From positions 62,001 through 126,000 of the forward strand of contig OZ220494.1 in NCBI GenBank assembly GCA_965116215.1: 64,000 bases of DNA, read 5' to 3'. Shown here piece after piece: positions 34,521 through 44,109 of this stretch. Under the pieces are notes generated by a model that was not told the DNA's origin, searched no databases, and saw nothing but the letters and a program-made list of their open reading frames with translations. The stretch is from CBDBKL01 sp965116215 (GTDB lineage Bacteria > Bdellovibrionota > Bdellovibrionia > Bdellovibrionales > JAKFYE01). Each line of letters begins with the position of its first letter. Position 1 is the stretch's first letter. Both the position numbers and the translations under genes were made by a program.

Positions 34521-35249
34521 ATGAAATTGTGTATTGAAAATATCAGTAAGACATATCAAGGACGTACTGTTGTTGATGATGTCAGTTTAGAGATAAACCA
34601 AGGGCAAATTGTGGGTTTATTGGGACCCAATGGTGCCGGTAAAACAACAAGTTTTTATATTGCTGTAGGTCTTATTCCTGCTCATAAAGGAGTTATTCGT
34701 CTCCATGGTGAAGACATTTCTCAATTAAATATGTCAGAACGAGCAAAAAGAGGAATAAGATATTTACCTCAAGAGCCGAGCATTTTTCGCCGATTAACAG
34801 TTTATGAGAATCTTCAGGTGGCTTTAGAGGTGCAGAACTTTGAAGCGAGTAAGAGAAATAAACGGATTGAAATGTTAATTCAGGATTTTGGATTAAGGGA
34901 GGTTGTTCATCAGAAGGGAGAAACTCTTTCTGGAGGGGAGAGACGACGTGTGGAGATTGCAAGAGCATTGGCGTGTGAACCACAGTTTTTTTTCTTAGAT
35001 GAACCCTTTGCAGGTGTAGATCCTATATCAGTGGGCGAGATACAAGATATGATAAAAAAAATGGCGCAGAAAGAAGTTGGAGTTTTAATTACTGATCACA
35101 ATGTGAGAGAGACACTTTCCATTTGTGATTATGCTTATATTTTAAATCAAGGCCGAGTGCATATTTCTGGATCCCCTCGTGATATAGCGGAATCTGCAGA
35201 GGTCAGAGATTACTATTTAGGTGAACATTTTTCGTTATCTAAGGAATAG
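34521..35249 (+). CDS. lptB: LPS export ABC transporter ATPase
   Basis: The 242-residue ATPase has Walker A GPNGAGKTT, Q-loop LPQEPSIFRRLTVYENL, signature LSGGERRRVEIARAL, Walker B FFLDEPFAGVDP and H-loop TDHN. The LPQEPSIFRRLTV and GERRRVEIARAL forms are typical of LptB rather than generic ABC proteins. It powers LPS extraction from the inner membrane. It sits between lptC and rpoN, the order found in many Proteobacteria. rpoN starts 2 bp after its stop. Confidence 0.95.
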   Translation: MKLCIENISKTYQGRTVVDDVSLEINQGQIVGLLGPNGAGKTTSFYIAVGLIPAHKGVIRLHGEDISQLNMSERAKRGIRYLPQEPSIFRRLTVYENLQVALEVQNFEASKRNKRIEMLIQDFGLREVVHQKGETLSGGERRRVEIARALACEPQFFFLDEPFAGVDPISVGEIQDMIKKMAQKEVGVLITDHNVRETLSICDYAYILNQGRVHISGSPRDIAESAEVRDYYLGEHFSLSKE

Positions 35250-35251
35250 AG

Positions 35252-36688
35252 ATGGCAAGTAATTTTTTAAAACAAAATCTCAATATTTCTCAAACACAGT
35301 CATTAAAAATGACACCTCAGTTACAACAAGCTATCAAATTGCTTCAATTATCTCGGATGGAATTAGAAGCCGCCATTTCTAAAGAAATGGAAGAGAACCC
35401 TGTTCTTGAAGAGGTACAAGAAATTCAAGAAGATCAAGAAAAAGAGGCAACACAGTTAGAGTCTATTGAAAAAATAGATACATCTGGCGAAAATACAGAT
35501 CCAACAACACAAGATGAATTTGATTGGGAACAGTATATAGAACAGAGTCAAAAAACTTCAACATTAACCAGTCAGGGTGGCGGTTCAGATGAAATAATGA
35601 ATTATGAGAATATTATTTCTAATACACAAACTCTTCATGACCATCTTTTGTGGCAATTAAATTTAGCTGGTTTCAATGAAGAAGAGTTTGTTCTGGCTGC
35701 TATTCTTGCCGGTTATATTGATGATGATGGGTATATTCGAATGACGTTGAGTCAGATTGCTGAAGAGGAGGGGGTTAAGGAGAGTGATTTAGAAGAGGTT
35801 CTCCCTTTTATTCATGAGTTTGATCCAGCAGGCGTTGGAGCAAGGAATTTAAAAGAGTGTCTTTTAATTCAAGCTCAACACTTGCAAGAAGACACCAATG
35901 ATCTTGTCTATCTTATAAACCATCATCTGAAAGATTTAGAGGGGAAAAATTATGAAGTCATAGCAAAGGCTATGAAAAAGGATATAGAGGTTATTATTGA
36001 ACTCAGTAAGATTATTCATGAAATGGAACCTAAGCCGGGCCGATCATTTACACCCAATGACACTCAATATGTCATTCCAGATGTATATATTTACCAAGTC
36101 AGTGATGAGTATGTTGTTGCTTTAAATGAAGAGGGTTTACCAAAGTTAAAAATTTCAAATTTTTATAAAAATGCCTTAAAAGATGGAGCTAAGGGTTCAG
36201 AAGAATATATTAAAGATAAATTGCGTTCAGCGGTTTGGCTGATTAAATCTATTCAACAAAGGCAGAGAACAATTTATAAAGTGACAGAAAGTATTGTTAG
36301 ATATCAGAGAGATTTTTTTGAAAAAGGGCCATCTTATATTCGACCGATGGTATTACGAGATATTGCCAATGATATTGGTGTGCATGAATCGACCGTGAGT
36401 CGTGTGACAACAAATAAGTTTGTGCATACACCAAAGGGTATTTTTGAGTTGAAATATTTCTTTAATTCAGGCATTCAAAAAATAAATGGAGAGTCTTTAG
36501 CTAGTGAATCTGTAAAGTTAAAGATTAAAGAATTAGTGAAGGCAGAGAGTGCGAAGTCCCCACTCTCAGACCAAAAAATCGTAAATCTTTTAAAAGAAGA
36601 TGGGATTCAAATTGCTCGTCGTACTGTTGCGAAATACCGTGATGTTCTTGGTATATTGCCCTCCAATCGACGCAAGAAGCATTTTTAA
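35252..36688 (+). CDS. rpoN: RNA polymerase sigma-54 factor
   Basis: The 478-residue sigma factor has the glutamine-rich activator-responsive N-terminus (NLNISQTQSLKMTPQLQQAIKLLQLSRMEL), an acidic region II, the core-binding domain, the HTH (ADVHESTVSRVTTNKFV in the form GVHESTVSRVTTNK) and an RpoN box (IARRTVAKYRDVLGIL). It directs transcription from -24/-12 promoters with AAA+ activators. It is co-transcribed with lptCB, as is common. The hpf gene that often follows rpoN is absent. Confidence 0.96.
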   Translation: MASNFLKQNLNISQTQSLKMTPQLQQAIKLLQLSRMELEAAISKEMEENPVLEEVQEIQEDQEKEATQLESIEKIDTSGENTDPTTQDEFDWEQYIEQSQKTSTLTSQGGGSDEIMNYENIISNTQTLHDHLLWQLNLAGFNEEEFVLAAILAGYIDDDGYIRMTLSQIAEEEGVKESDLEEVLPFIHEFDPAGVGARNLKECLLIQAQHLQEDTNDLVYLINHHLKDLEGKNYEVIAKAMKKDIEVIIELSKIIHEMEPKPGRSFTPNDTQYVIPDVYIYQVSDEYVVALNEEGLPKLKISNFYKNALKDGAKGSEEYIKDKLRSAVWLIKSIQQRQRTIYKVTESIVRYQRDFFEKGPSYIRPMVLRDIANDIGVHESTVSRVTTNKFVHTPKGIFELKYFFNSGIQKINGESLASESVKLKIKELVKAESAKSPLSDQKIVNLLKEDGIQIARRTVAKYRDVLGILPSNRRKKHF

Positions 36689-36968
36689 AATAATATCATA
36701 ATATATGATCTTTAATTTTTTCCTTAGACTCGTTTTTCTTAAGGCAGCCCATTCATTGAGATTCCACTAAAGTGGCTTTTGATTTTCCTTTTATCAAGTC
36801 TCTTATGAAAACCTATTCTTTTTTTATAGGAAGCAAAATTAAAATATTTAGAGTTCATAGTGAACATGAGTTCTGTGTCGGATTTTTATTAATCTATGAT
36901 AGTATTGACCTCTTGACTGAGTGCGATTACCGTTAGGGCAATAAGAAGGACATCTTGTGGGAGGGACA

Positions 36969-38120
36969 ATGAGGGATTATCTTTTTACAAGTGAGTCTGT
37001 TTCTGAAGGCCATCCCGATAAGGTGGCTGATCAAATAAGTGACTCAGTGCTGGATGCCATATTGACTCAGGATGCAAAGGCTAGAGTGGCCTGTGAAACA
37101 TTAATTACAACGGGACTTATTGTTGTGGCTGGAGAGATCACTACGGATTGTTATGTCGATATGCCGCAAATTGTAAGAGGGACCATTAATAGTATTGGAT
37201 ATGATGATGCAAGTAAGGGCTTTGATGGAAGTTCATGTGCTGTGATAACGAGCATTGGCCGTCAATCTTCAGATATAGCAAGGGGCGTGGATGGTCAGAG
37301 AGAGCAGGGGGCTGGAGATCAGGGTATTATGTTTGGTTATGCTGTAGATGAAACTCCAGAAAAGATGCCGCTTACGATAAGTCTTTCACATAAAATTCTT
37401 ATGGAGTTGGCAAAATATCGTAAAACCAAAGGGGTTGATTTTCTAAGACCAGATTCAAAAAGCCAAGTGACAGTTGAATATGTTGATAATCTTCCAAAGC
37501 GAATTGATACTATTGTTCTCTCTACTCAACATGCTGCAGATGTTAGCCAGAAAGAAATTCGTGAACTTGTATTGGATGAGATTATTCCAAGATCTATTCC
37601 CAAGCGTTGGGTGGATGGGAAGACCAAATTTTTTGTTAATCCTACAGGACAATTTATCATGGGGGGGCCAAAAGCTGATTGTGGTTTGACGGGTCGAAAG
37701 GTGATCGTTGATACCTATGGTGGCCATGGTGCCCATGGTGGGGGAGCTTTTTCTGGGAAAGATCCTTCCAAGGTAGATCGTTCAGCAGCTTATGCTGCTC
37801 GTAATGTTGCAAAAACTATTGTTGCAGCAGGCTTTGCTAAAAAATGTCTTATACAAATCTCTTATGCTATTGGGATTGCGAAGCCTGTTAGTATTATGAT
37901 TGATCATTATGGAACTGGAACCGTGTCGTCTGAAGTTTTAGAAAAATCTGTTCATCAGATTTGGGATTTGCGTCCTGCAAATATCATTGAAGAATTTGAT
38001 TTATTAAGACCTATTTACAAAGAGACGGCTTCGTATGGTCATTTTGGACGTGATAAATTTACCTGGGAACAAATACATCGTGTTGATAACCTGAAGGATG
38101 TTGTAAAAACATTGAGTTAA
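36969..38120 (+). CDS. metK: S-adenosylmethionine synthetase
   Basis: The 383-residue enzyme forms SAM from ATP and methionine. SVSEGHPDKVADQISD, GAGDQGIMFGYA, KTQVTVEY-like (here KSQVTVEYVD), the phosphate-binding GGAFSGKDPSKVDRSAAY and the C-terminal SYGHFGR are all as in the family. The ATG at 36969 follows GGGAGGGACA; a GTG four codons upstream overlaps that ribosome-binding site and is rejected. About 280 bp of upstream sequence shows no convincing SAM riboswitch. lepA follows by a one-base overlap. Confidence 0.96.
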   Translation: MRDYLFTSESVSEGHPDKVADQISDSVLDAILTQDAKARVACETLITTGLIVVAGEITTDCYVDMPQIVRGTINSIGYDDASKGFDGSSCAVITSIGRQSSDIARGVDGQREQGAGDQGIMFGYAVDETPEKMPLTISLSHKILMELAKYRKTKGVDFLRPDSKSQVTVEYVDNLPKRIDTIVLSTQHAADVSQKEIRELVLDEIIPRSIPKRWVDGKTKFFVNPTGQFIMGGPKADCGLTGRKVIVDTYGGHGAHGGGAFSGKDPSKVDRSAAYAARNVAKTIVAAGFAKKCLIQISYAIGIAKPVSIMIDHYGTGTVSSEVLEKSVHQIWDLRPANIIEEFDLLRPIYKETASYGHFGRDKFTWEQIHRVDNLKDVVKTLS

Positions 38121-39919
38121 TGGATCCAAAATACATTAGAAATTTTTCTATTATTGCACATATCGATCATGGAAAATCGACCCTTGCAGATGCTCTTTTA
38201 AACTTCACGGGTACTCTTTCGCATCGTGAGCAAAAGGATCAGTTTTTAGATAATATGGATATAGAAAGAGAGCGTGGGATTACTATTAAGGCCCAGACCG
38301 TTCGATTAACATATAAATCTAGAGACAATCAAGTATATCAATTGAATTTGATTGATACCCCAGGGCATGTAGATTTTAGTTATGAAGTCTCTAGGTCATT
38401 AGCTGCTTGTGAAGGAGTACTTTTGGTTGTGGATGCAGCTCAGGGTGTTGAAGCGCAAACACTGGCTAACGTGTATTTAGCCCTAGACAACAATTTAGAA
38501 ATTATACCTGTGTTGAATAAAATTGATCTTTCATCTGCTGATCCAGAAGGGGTGTGCCAGCAAATTGAAGAGGCTATTGGATTAGATGCTAAGGACGCTA
38601 TATACACAAGTGCCAAAGAAGGTAAGGGTGTTGAAGATATTTTAGAGAGAGTGATTGAAAAGATATCCCCTCCAATTGGAAAAAGTGAATCCTTGTTAAG
38701 AGCTATGATTTTTGATTCTTGGTTTGATTCTTATCAAGGTGTTGTTGTGCTTTGTCGTATTTTTGAAGGCTCGGTGAAGAAGGGTGACAGGATTTATCTT
38801 ATGGCAACACATCAAGAGTATGAAGTTTTAAAGTTAGGCGTGTATTCCCCTTTTGCTAAGGAACTTGAAGGACTCTATGCCGGAGAAGTTGGATTTGTCA
38901 TTTGTGGGATAAAAAACATTCGAGATGTTCAAGTCGGGGATACGATGACTCATGCCAAGAATAGTTCAAAGGTGCCTCTTGAGGGCTTTAAGAAAGTAAA
39001 ACCAATGGTGTTTTCTGGTATTTTTCCTGTTGTGTCGTCAGAATATGAAAATTTAAGAGATGCATTGGACAGGCTTTGTCTTAACGATTCAAGCCTTTCT
39101 TTTGAACCTGAGTCATCAAAGGCATTAGGGTTTGGATACCGCTGTGGATTTTTGGGTATGTTACATATGGAAATTGTTCAAGAGCGATTGGAACGAGAAT
39201 TTGATCTTGATTTAATCACAACAGCTCCCTCCGTTGTCTATAAAGTATATATAACAGATGGAAATGTGATGGAAATTGAATCACCATCTACAATGCCAGA
39301 GAAAACTCATATTGATAGAATTGAAGAGCCATTTATCATGGCTTCAATTCACACTCCCAGTGAATTCATTGGTGGGATATTAAAATTATGTGAAGTGAAG
39401 CGAGGCCAGCAGATTAAGATGGAATATATTAGTAATAGAAAAGTTATTATTATATATAAGTTACCATTAAATGAAGTCGTTATGGATTTTTATGATAAAC
39501 TCAAATCTGTTTCTAAAGGTTATGCCTCTTTAGATTATGAGTTTCATTCTTTTGAAACGTCAGAGATGGTCAAGCTGGATATACTTATCAATGGAGAGGT
39601 TGTTGATGCTCTTTCTTTATTAGTGCATAAGAGCAAGGCTTATAGTAGAGGGAGGGAATTAACTAAAAAAATGAAGGAACTTATTCCTCGACAGCAGTTT
39701 CAAATTGCTTTACAGGCTGCTATTGGAACAAAGATTATTGCTCGAGAAACCTTAGGGGCACTTAGAAAAGATGTGACAGCAAAGTGTTATGGAGGAGATA
39801 TTACTCGTAAACGGAAACTTTTAGAGAAACAGAGGGAGGGAAAGAAAAGAATGAAGCAGATCGGATCTGTTGATATTCCTCAAGAGGCTTTTTTAGCTAT
39901 CTTAAAGGTGGATGAATAA
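38120..39919 (+). CDS. lepA: Elongation factor 4
   Basis: The 599-residue translational GTPase has G1 AHIDHGKSTLAD, switch ERERGITIKAQT, G3 DTPGHVDF, G4 NKIDL and the EF4-specific C-terminal domain ending GSVDIPQEAFLAILKV. LepA remodels stalled or back-translocated ribosomes and is often in an operon with the signal peptidase lepB, as here. The start overlaps the metK stop (TAATG). Confidence 0.97.
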   Translation: MDPKYIRNFSIIAHIDHGKSTLADALLNFTGTLSHREQKDQFLDNMDIERERGITIKAQTVRLTYKSRDNQVYQLNLIDTPGHVDFSYEVSRSLAACEGVLLVVDAAQGVEAQTLANVYLALDNNLEIIPVLNKIDLSSADPEGVCQQIEEAIGLDAKDAIYTSAKEGKGVEDILERVIEKISPPIGKSESLLRAMIFDSWFDSYQGVVVLCRIFEGSVKKGDRIYLMATHQEYEVLKLGVYSPFAKELEGLYAGEVGFVICGIKNIRDVQVGDTMTHAKNSSKVPLEGFKKVKPMVFSGIFPVVSSEYENLRDALDRLCLNDSSLSFEPESSKALGFGYRCGFLGMLHMEIVQERLEREFDLDLITTAPSVVYKVYITDGNVMEIESPSTMPEKTHIDRIEEPFIMASIHTPSEFIGGILKLCEVKRGQQIKMEYISNRKVIIIYKLPLNEVVMDFYDKLKSVSKGYASLDYEFHSFETSEMVKLDILINGEVVDALSLLVHKSKAYSRGRELTKKMKELIPRQQFQIALQAAIGTKIIARETLGALRKDVTAKCYGGDITRKRKLLEKQREGKKRMKQIGSVDIPQEAFLAILKVDE

Positions 39920-40628
39920 TATGTCTCTTCGCCAGAAAGAGTTTTTCATTGTTGCAGCGATAGTTGGTCTAGTGTTGTTTTTCAGAGGTTTTATTATGGA
40001 ACCTTATCTTGTACGTGATACGACAATGTCACCGAATCTTTTACCTAGAGATTATATTTTTGTTTCAAAATTGTCTTATGGGCTTCGAATTCCTTTCACT
40101 CGTGTATATCTTACTTTATGGAGAACGCCTCAAATAGGCGATGTTATTGCTTTTAAGCATCCTGAAGATGAAAGTAAAATTTTAGTGCGTCGAGTGCGAG
40201 GTGTTGGAGGAGATATATTATCTTATGAAAAAGAAACTTTATATTTAAATGGTAAGCGGGCAGATAAAGTTGTTTCCTTTGATGGAACTTGGATGGAGCG
40301 TTATGGACAGGAACTGGAAACTGATCCCGATGGGTTTTTGATTTTTAGTGAAGAGATTGTAAATACTAGAGCACTTGTGTTAGCTGAGAGGGATTTTTTT
40401 TCTTTAGAGGTCGGTTTTTTACGGGTACAAGATTCTCGATTTTTTGTCATGGCTGATAACCGTTCGACGGGAAATGACAGTCGATCTTGGGGGTATATCT
40501 CAATGGATGATATTTTAGGCAGAGTGTCTTTTATATGGCTTTCCTGTGAAGTGCCAATTTCTGTGATAGATGTATTTTGTCATCCAGGTCAATTTCGATG
40601 GGAGCGTTTATTTTTAAAAGTTCTGTAA
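39912..40628 (+). CDS. Signal peptidase I paralogue lacking both catalytic residues
   Basis: The 238-residue protein has the S26 fold signatures: one membrane helix, the box B region VRDTTMSPNLL, box D LVRRVRGVGGD and box E FFVMADNRSTGNDSRSWG. In active enzymes box B has Ser before Met and box D has Lys before Arg. Here they are Thr38 and Arg93, so the Ser/Lys dyad is gone. The rest is well kept and in frame, so a structural or regulatory role, perhaps with the active copy next to it, is more likely than decay. It overlaps lepA by 8 bp. Confidence 0.82.
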   Translation: MNNMSLRQKEFFIVAAIVGLVLFFRGFIMEPYLVRDTTMSPNLLPRDYIFVSKLSYGLRIPFTRVYLTLWRTPQIGDVIAFKHPEDESKILVRRVRGVGGDILSYEKETLYLNGKRADKVVSFDGTWMERYGQELETDPDGFLIFSEEIVNTRALVLAERDFFSLEVGFLRVQDSRFFVMADNRSTGNDSRSWGYISMDDILGRVSFIWLSCEVPISVIDVFCHPGQFRWERLFLKVL

Positions 40629-40674
40629 TAGAGATCTTGCTTTGAATTCGATGAGGGTCTAGTCTTTGTAAATT

Positions 40675-41412
40675 ATGGCAAAAAAGAAAACAAATAAAAA
40701 AGGGACATGGCTCGATGGAATAGGATCTTTCGGGTTGGCTATTCTTGTAGCTTTATCTATCCGTTGGGCCTTTTTAGAAGCCTACGTGATTCCATCTAGT
40801 AGTATGTATCCTACATTACTTATACATGATCATATATTTGTGAATAAGATTATTTATGGGATTCGTATTCCTTTCCAAAAAATCTGGCTTGTAAAGTTTA
40901 ATGATCCTAAAAGGGGTGAAGTTATTGTTTTCAAATATCCAATAGATGAAGATAAATTTTTTATTAAAAGAGTGATTGGCATTCCTGGCGATAAAATAAA
41001 ATATCTAAATGGGCAGCTCTATGTGAATAATAAAGAAGTTGAAAAGAAGAATCCAATTGATAAAACAGGGATGAATCTTCTTAAAGATGAAGATTTTTTA
41101 GGAGGTTCAAAAGCTATGATGGATCACTATAGTGAAAAGTTAGGAGAACATACTTTTTCTATTCTTCTACGAAAGAACACGTTCCATAGAGATATTATGG
41201 ATATAGAAGTTCCAAGCCATCACTATTTTGTTATGGGTGATAACAGAGATGATTCAAGTGATAGTCGAACATGGGGTTTTGTGCCAATGGAAAATGTTTT
41301 AGGTCGAGCTGCCTTTATTTGGTTGAGTTGTGATAAGTCTCTTCCTTTAATAAACATGTTGTGTAATCCGTTAACATTGAGATTTTCTCGCTTTTTCAAG
41401 TTTGTTCATTAG
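40675..41412 (+). CDS. lepB: Signal peptidase I (catalytic)
   Basis: The 245-residue protein has one membrane helix, catalytic Ser43 in VIPSSSMYPTLL, catalytic Lys98 in FFIKRVIGIPGDK and box E FVMGDNRDDSSDSRTWG. It removes signal peptides from exported proteins at the inner membrane's outer face. It lies 46 bp after an inactive-looking paralogue and is about 30% identical to it by eye, which suggests an old tandem duplication. The operon ends here. Confidence 0.95.
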   Translation: MAKKKTNKKGTWLDGIGSFGLAILVALSIRWAFLEAYVIPSSSMYPTLLIHDHIFVNKIIYGIRIPFQKIWLVKFNDPKRGEVIVFKYPIDEDKFFIKRVIGIPGDKIKYLNGQLYVNNKEVEKKNPIDKTGMNLLKDEDFLGGSKAMMDHYSEKLGEHTFSILLRKNTFHRDIMDIEVPSHHYFVMGDNRDDSSDSRTWGFVPMENVLGRAAFIWLSCDKSLPLINMLCNPLTLRFSRFFKFVH

Positions 41413-41718
41413 AGAGAGTCCCCAGCTCCTTTACACCAAACACGATCTTAGTACTGTAAACACTTTTCGATCCACTACCAAGTCAATGATTTAAAAGTCA
41501 AATCCTTAATTTTTAGATGCAAAAGTCGTTATTCTGTATTCAGGACCTTGTCATAGGAAATATGAGATCACACCAGATATTCTGAAAGATTCAAGGTGTC
41601 AATTTTTAGAAAATGTTTCCTCTTTTGTTATGATATATGAAAATTGAAAGAAATAGATTTTTAAAAATAGGTAAGGTGTCCAAAAGGTTTTATTCGATGT
41701 ATTTACGGAGAGTATGCT
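41413..41718. other. Intergenic region with one copy of the CCAAACACGATCTTAGT repeat
   Basis: The repeat occupies 41437-41486 (CCAAACACGATCTTAGT, then GTAAACACTTTTCGATC and CAAGT), the second copy of the element at 32334. The rest is AT-rich with no gene visible. A GGAG at 41707-41710 serves the GTG start of the next gene. Confidence 0.6.
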
Positions 41719-42369
41719 GTGAAGTATGATAGATTAATAGAGAAATTAGCCCACTATTATACAAGTCAGGACTATGCTCTAGAAGTAAGAAGAGCGAAAA
41801 AAGATTTCTCATTACGTATAGGCCTTATTGAAGGAGGGAATGAAATATATGATGAGCAAGCAGATCAGTTTTTAGATTGGTTCTTGTTTTCAAGGTGTAT
41901 TAATGGAACCGGCCTATCGCCGATTGAAGATGCACGTATTAATAAGAATTTGAACCTTGACGGAAGTGATCTTGAGCAGTTGAAGAATATTTCTCACTTT
42001 GAATATAGTTTATTTCAATTTTTAAAATTAACAGAAAGTGGAATGCTTATTAGAGATCTTTTTTCAGGGGGAAAAATAATTATTAGTCACTCTGATATGA
42101 TTTGGGCATTTAATACGGATGAATTTTTCCAAGTACGGATTATTCCCGATGAGAAAACATATTGCCTGACAAGAGGGTTATGCTTCCATCCTGTTGAAGC
42201 AAAAAAAATTATTTTGAATGAAATTAAAAAGGTCAAATTAAACAATCAGGAAGATCGAGAGAGATTTCTTTTTCTTTTATTGAATCGTAGATACAAGATG
42301 GAATTATATAAACATCTTCAGCCAGAGGTGATCTACTCCGAGTCTGAGAGACATCCTAAGATAAAATAA
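41719..42369 (+). CDS. Cytoplasmic protein of unknown function
   Basis: The 216-residue protein has no signal peptide or membrane helix. It is acidic/basic mixed, with motifs such as LRIGLIEGGNEIYDEQADQF and CFHPVEAKKIILNEIKK. I do not recognise a family. The GTG start is supported by GGAG 8 bp upstream. It precedes the ABC exporter and pil genes in the same direction with a gap of about 85 bp, so it may be part of that unit. A regulatory or assembly role is possible but nothing in the sequence proves it. Confidence 0.75.
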   Translation: MKYDRLIEKLAHYYTSQDYALEVRRAKKDFSLRIGLIEGGNEIYDEQADQFLDWFLFSRCINGTGLSPIEDARINKNLNLDGSDLEQLKNISHFEYSLFQFLKLTESGMLIRDLFSGGKIIISHSDMIWAFNTDEFFQVRIIPDEKTYCLTRGLCFHPVEAKKIILNEIKKVKLNNQEDRERFLFLLLNRRYKMELYKHLQPEVIYSESERHPKIK

Positions 42370-42455
42370 TAATTAAGGTTAAAAATAAAAAACTTATAAT
42401 AAATATTGCATTCAAATTTATTGTCATTATTTAAGTGTTCTTATACCATTAAGTG

Positions 42456-43328
42456 ATGAGTATTTTAACAGTTAGAAATCTTAAAAAGGGATTTAAGAGG
42501 GACTTTTGGAAAAAAAGAGTAGAGATTTTAAAAGGGGTGAGTTTTAAAATTGAAGAGGGAAAGGTTACTGGTTTTTTAGGAGGCAATGGTTCTGGTAAGA
42601 CAACAACTATTAAATTATTGTTAGGCCTTATTTTTCCAGATTCAGGAAGTATTCAAATTTTTGATTCTCCTTCTCTAACAAAAGACATTCGTCGTCGTAT
42701 TGGTTTTCTGCCAGAAAGGCCGTACTTTTATGAATATTTAACTGGTATTGAGTTTTTAAAATTGCACTCTGAATTAACGGGAATGAGTTTTGATAAACTT
42801 TTGGAGAAGAGAATAGATGAGATTTTTAAAATGGTTGATTTAGATTATGCAAAAAATGAGTTGTTAAAAACATATTCCAGAGGAATGGTTCAGAGAATTG
42901 GTATCTCGCAGGCTTTGGTGCATGATCCTGATTTAGTTATTTTGGATGAGCCTATGGCTGGGTTAGATCCTGATGGTCGCTCAAAAATCAATGAAGTGAT
43001 GGAAAGTATTAGTGCTTCAGGGAAAACAGTTTTTTTTTCAAGTCATCTATTACATGATGCTGAAATGATCTGTGACAATCTTGTGATTATGGGAAAGATG
43101 GGAAAAGTTATTTATCAGGGGCCAATGGGGACATTATTAGAAAAATTGCAATCGGGATTTACTCTTCATTACTTTTGCGATGGGAAAGAGGGTCAGGAAA
43201 CTGTTTCCAGCTTGCAAGATCTTCAGGGGTGTATTGATAGGGTTCGAAATCAAAAGGGAAATATTTTTAAAATTGTCCCCGAGAGACCTTCGTTAGAGAA
43301 AGCTTTTTTAAAAATATCTGATAAGTGA
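42456..43328 (+). CDS. ABC transporter ATP-binding subunit next to the pil operon
   Basis: The 290-residue ATPase has Walker A GGNGSGKTTTIK, a Q-loop LPERPYFYEYLTGIEFL, signature YSRGMVQRIGISQAL and Walker B VILDEPMAGLDPDG, the pattern of ABC-2/CcmA-type exporters. Its permease follows 10 bp later. In Myxococcus an ABC exporter (pilGHI) lies within the pil cluster and is needed for pilus function, so a similar link is plausible here. The ATG at 42456 is taken; a GTG one codon before is also possible. Confidence 0.9.
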   Translation: MSILTVRNLKKGFKRDFWKKRVEILKGVSFKIEEGKVTGFLGGNGSGKTTTIKLLLGLIFPDSGSIQIFDSPSLTKDIRRRIGFLPERPYFYEYLTGIEFLKLHSELTGMSFDKLLEKRIDEIFKMVDLDYAKNELLKTYSRGMVQRIGISQALVHDPDLVILDEPMAGLDPDGRSKINEVMESISASGKTVFFSSHLLHDAEMICDNLVIMGKMGKVIYQGPMGTLLEKLQSGFTLHYFCDGKEGQETVSSLQDLQGCIDRVRNQKGNIFKIVPERPSLEKAFLKISDK

Positions 43329-43338
43329 GGGCATAAGG

Positions 43339-44109
43339 TTGATAAATCCTATTTTTGTTATAGCTCAGAACACTTTTAAGGAAGTTATTCAGGACAGAAT
43401 TTTGTATGGTGTAGTGATATTTGCTATTTTATTACTTTCTTTGAGTGTCGCATTGGGACAGTTAAGTTTTACAGAACAGACAAGAATATCTATAGATTTT
43501 GGACTTGCTGGAATTCATGTTAGCAGCATTATTATTTCCTTATTTGTTGGGAGCAGTTTGGTTTGGAAAGAGCTTGATAAGCAAACGATTTTTACAATTT
43601 TAACTCGTCCCATATCTCGCTTTGAATTTCTTATGGGTAAATATTTAGGTCTAATGGCTATTGTGATAACTCTTGTTATAGCTCTTTCCATTGTTTTATT
43701 TTTGATATGTTTACGGTTGCATTGGTCTTGGGATATGAGTTTTATTTATGCCCTATATGGGATTGTTTTAGAGACTCTTGTTCTTGTTTCTTTAAGTATA
43801 CTTTTTAGTTGTTTGTCAAAGCCTACTCTTAGTGTCTCTTGTGCTTTAGGGCTTTTTATCGTTGGACACTGGGTGAGTGAGGTCGATTATTTTGTGTCTC
43901 AAAGTGAATCTAGTATTATTCAATATACTGGAAAAATATTAAATTTTGTATTGCCAAACTTGGAGAGTTTTAATTGGAAATCGATGGTGACATATAGAGA
44001 TATCGTGGAAACGGAAGTTGTTGGGAATGCGACTTTATATGCTCTAGGTTGGGTATTTGTTTTATTTGTGATATCTTCACTTATTTTTGAAAGGAAGGAT
44101 CTTATCTAA
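43339..44109 (+). CDS. ABC-2-type permease subunit next to the pil operon
   Basis: The 256-residue protein has six hydrophobic segments. The N-terminal NTFKEVIQDRILYGVVIFAILLL and the coupling-region WKELDKQTIFTILTRPISRFEFLMGKYLG are typical of ABC-2 permeases. It starts at a TTG preceded by an AAGG. The pilD gene starts at its last base (overlap of one base at 44109). It should pair with the upstream ATPase to export an unknown substrate, possibly in pilus biogenesis. Confidence 0.88.
   Translation: MINPIFVIAQNTFKEVIQDRILYGVVIFAILLLSLSVALGQLSFTEQTRISIDFGLAGIHVSSIIISLFVGSSLVWKELDKQTIFTILTRPISRFEFLMGKYLGLMAIVITLVIALSIVLFLICLRLHWSWDMSFIYALYGIVLETLVLVSLSILFSCLSKPTLSVSCALGLFIVGHWVSEVDYFVSQSESSIIQYTGKILNFVLPNLESFNWKSMVTYRDIVETEVVGNATLYALGWVFVLFVISSLIFERKDLI

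Noticed and set aside
36689..36968. Possible SAM riboswitch before metK
   Set aside because: I looked for SAM-I/SAM-II-like conserved cores and a terminator stem but found nothing convincing.
39912..40628. First lepB as a pseudogene
   Set aside because: The frame is intact and box E and the fold motifs are conserved; only the catalytic pair is replaced, so an inactive paralogue is a better reading.
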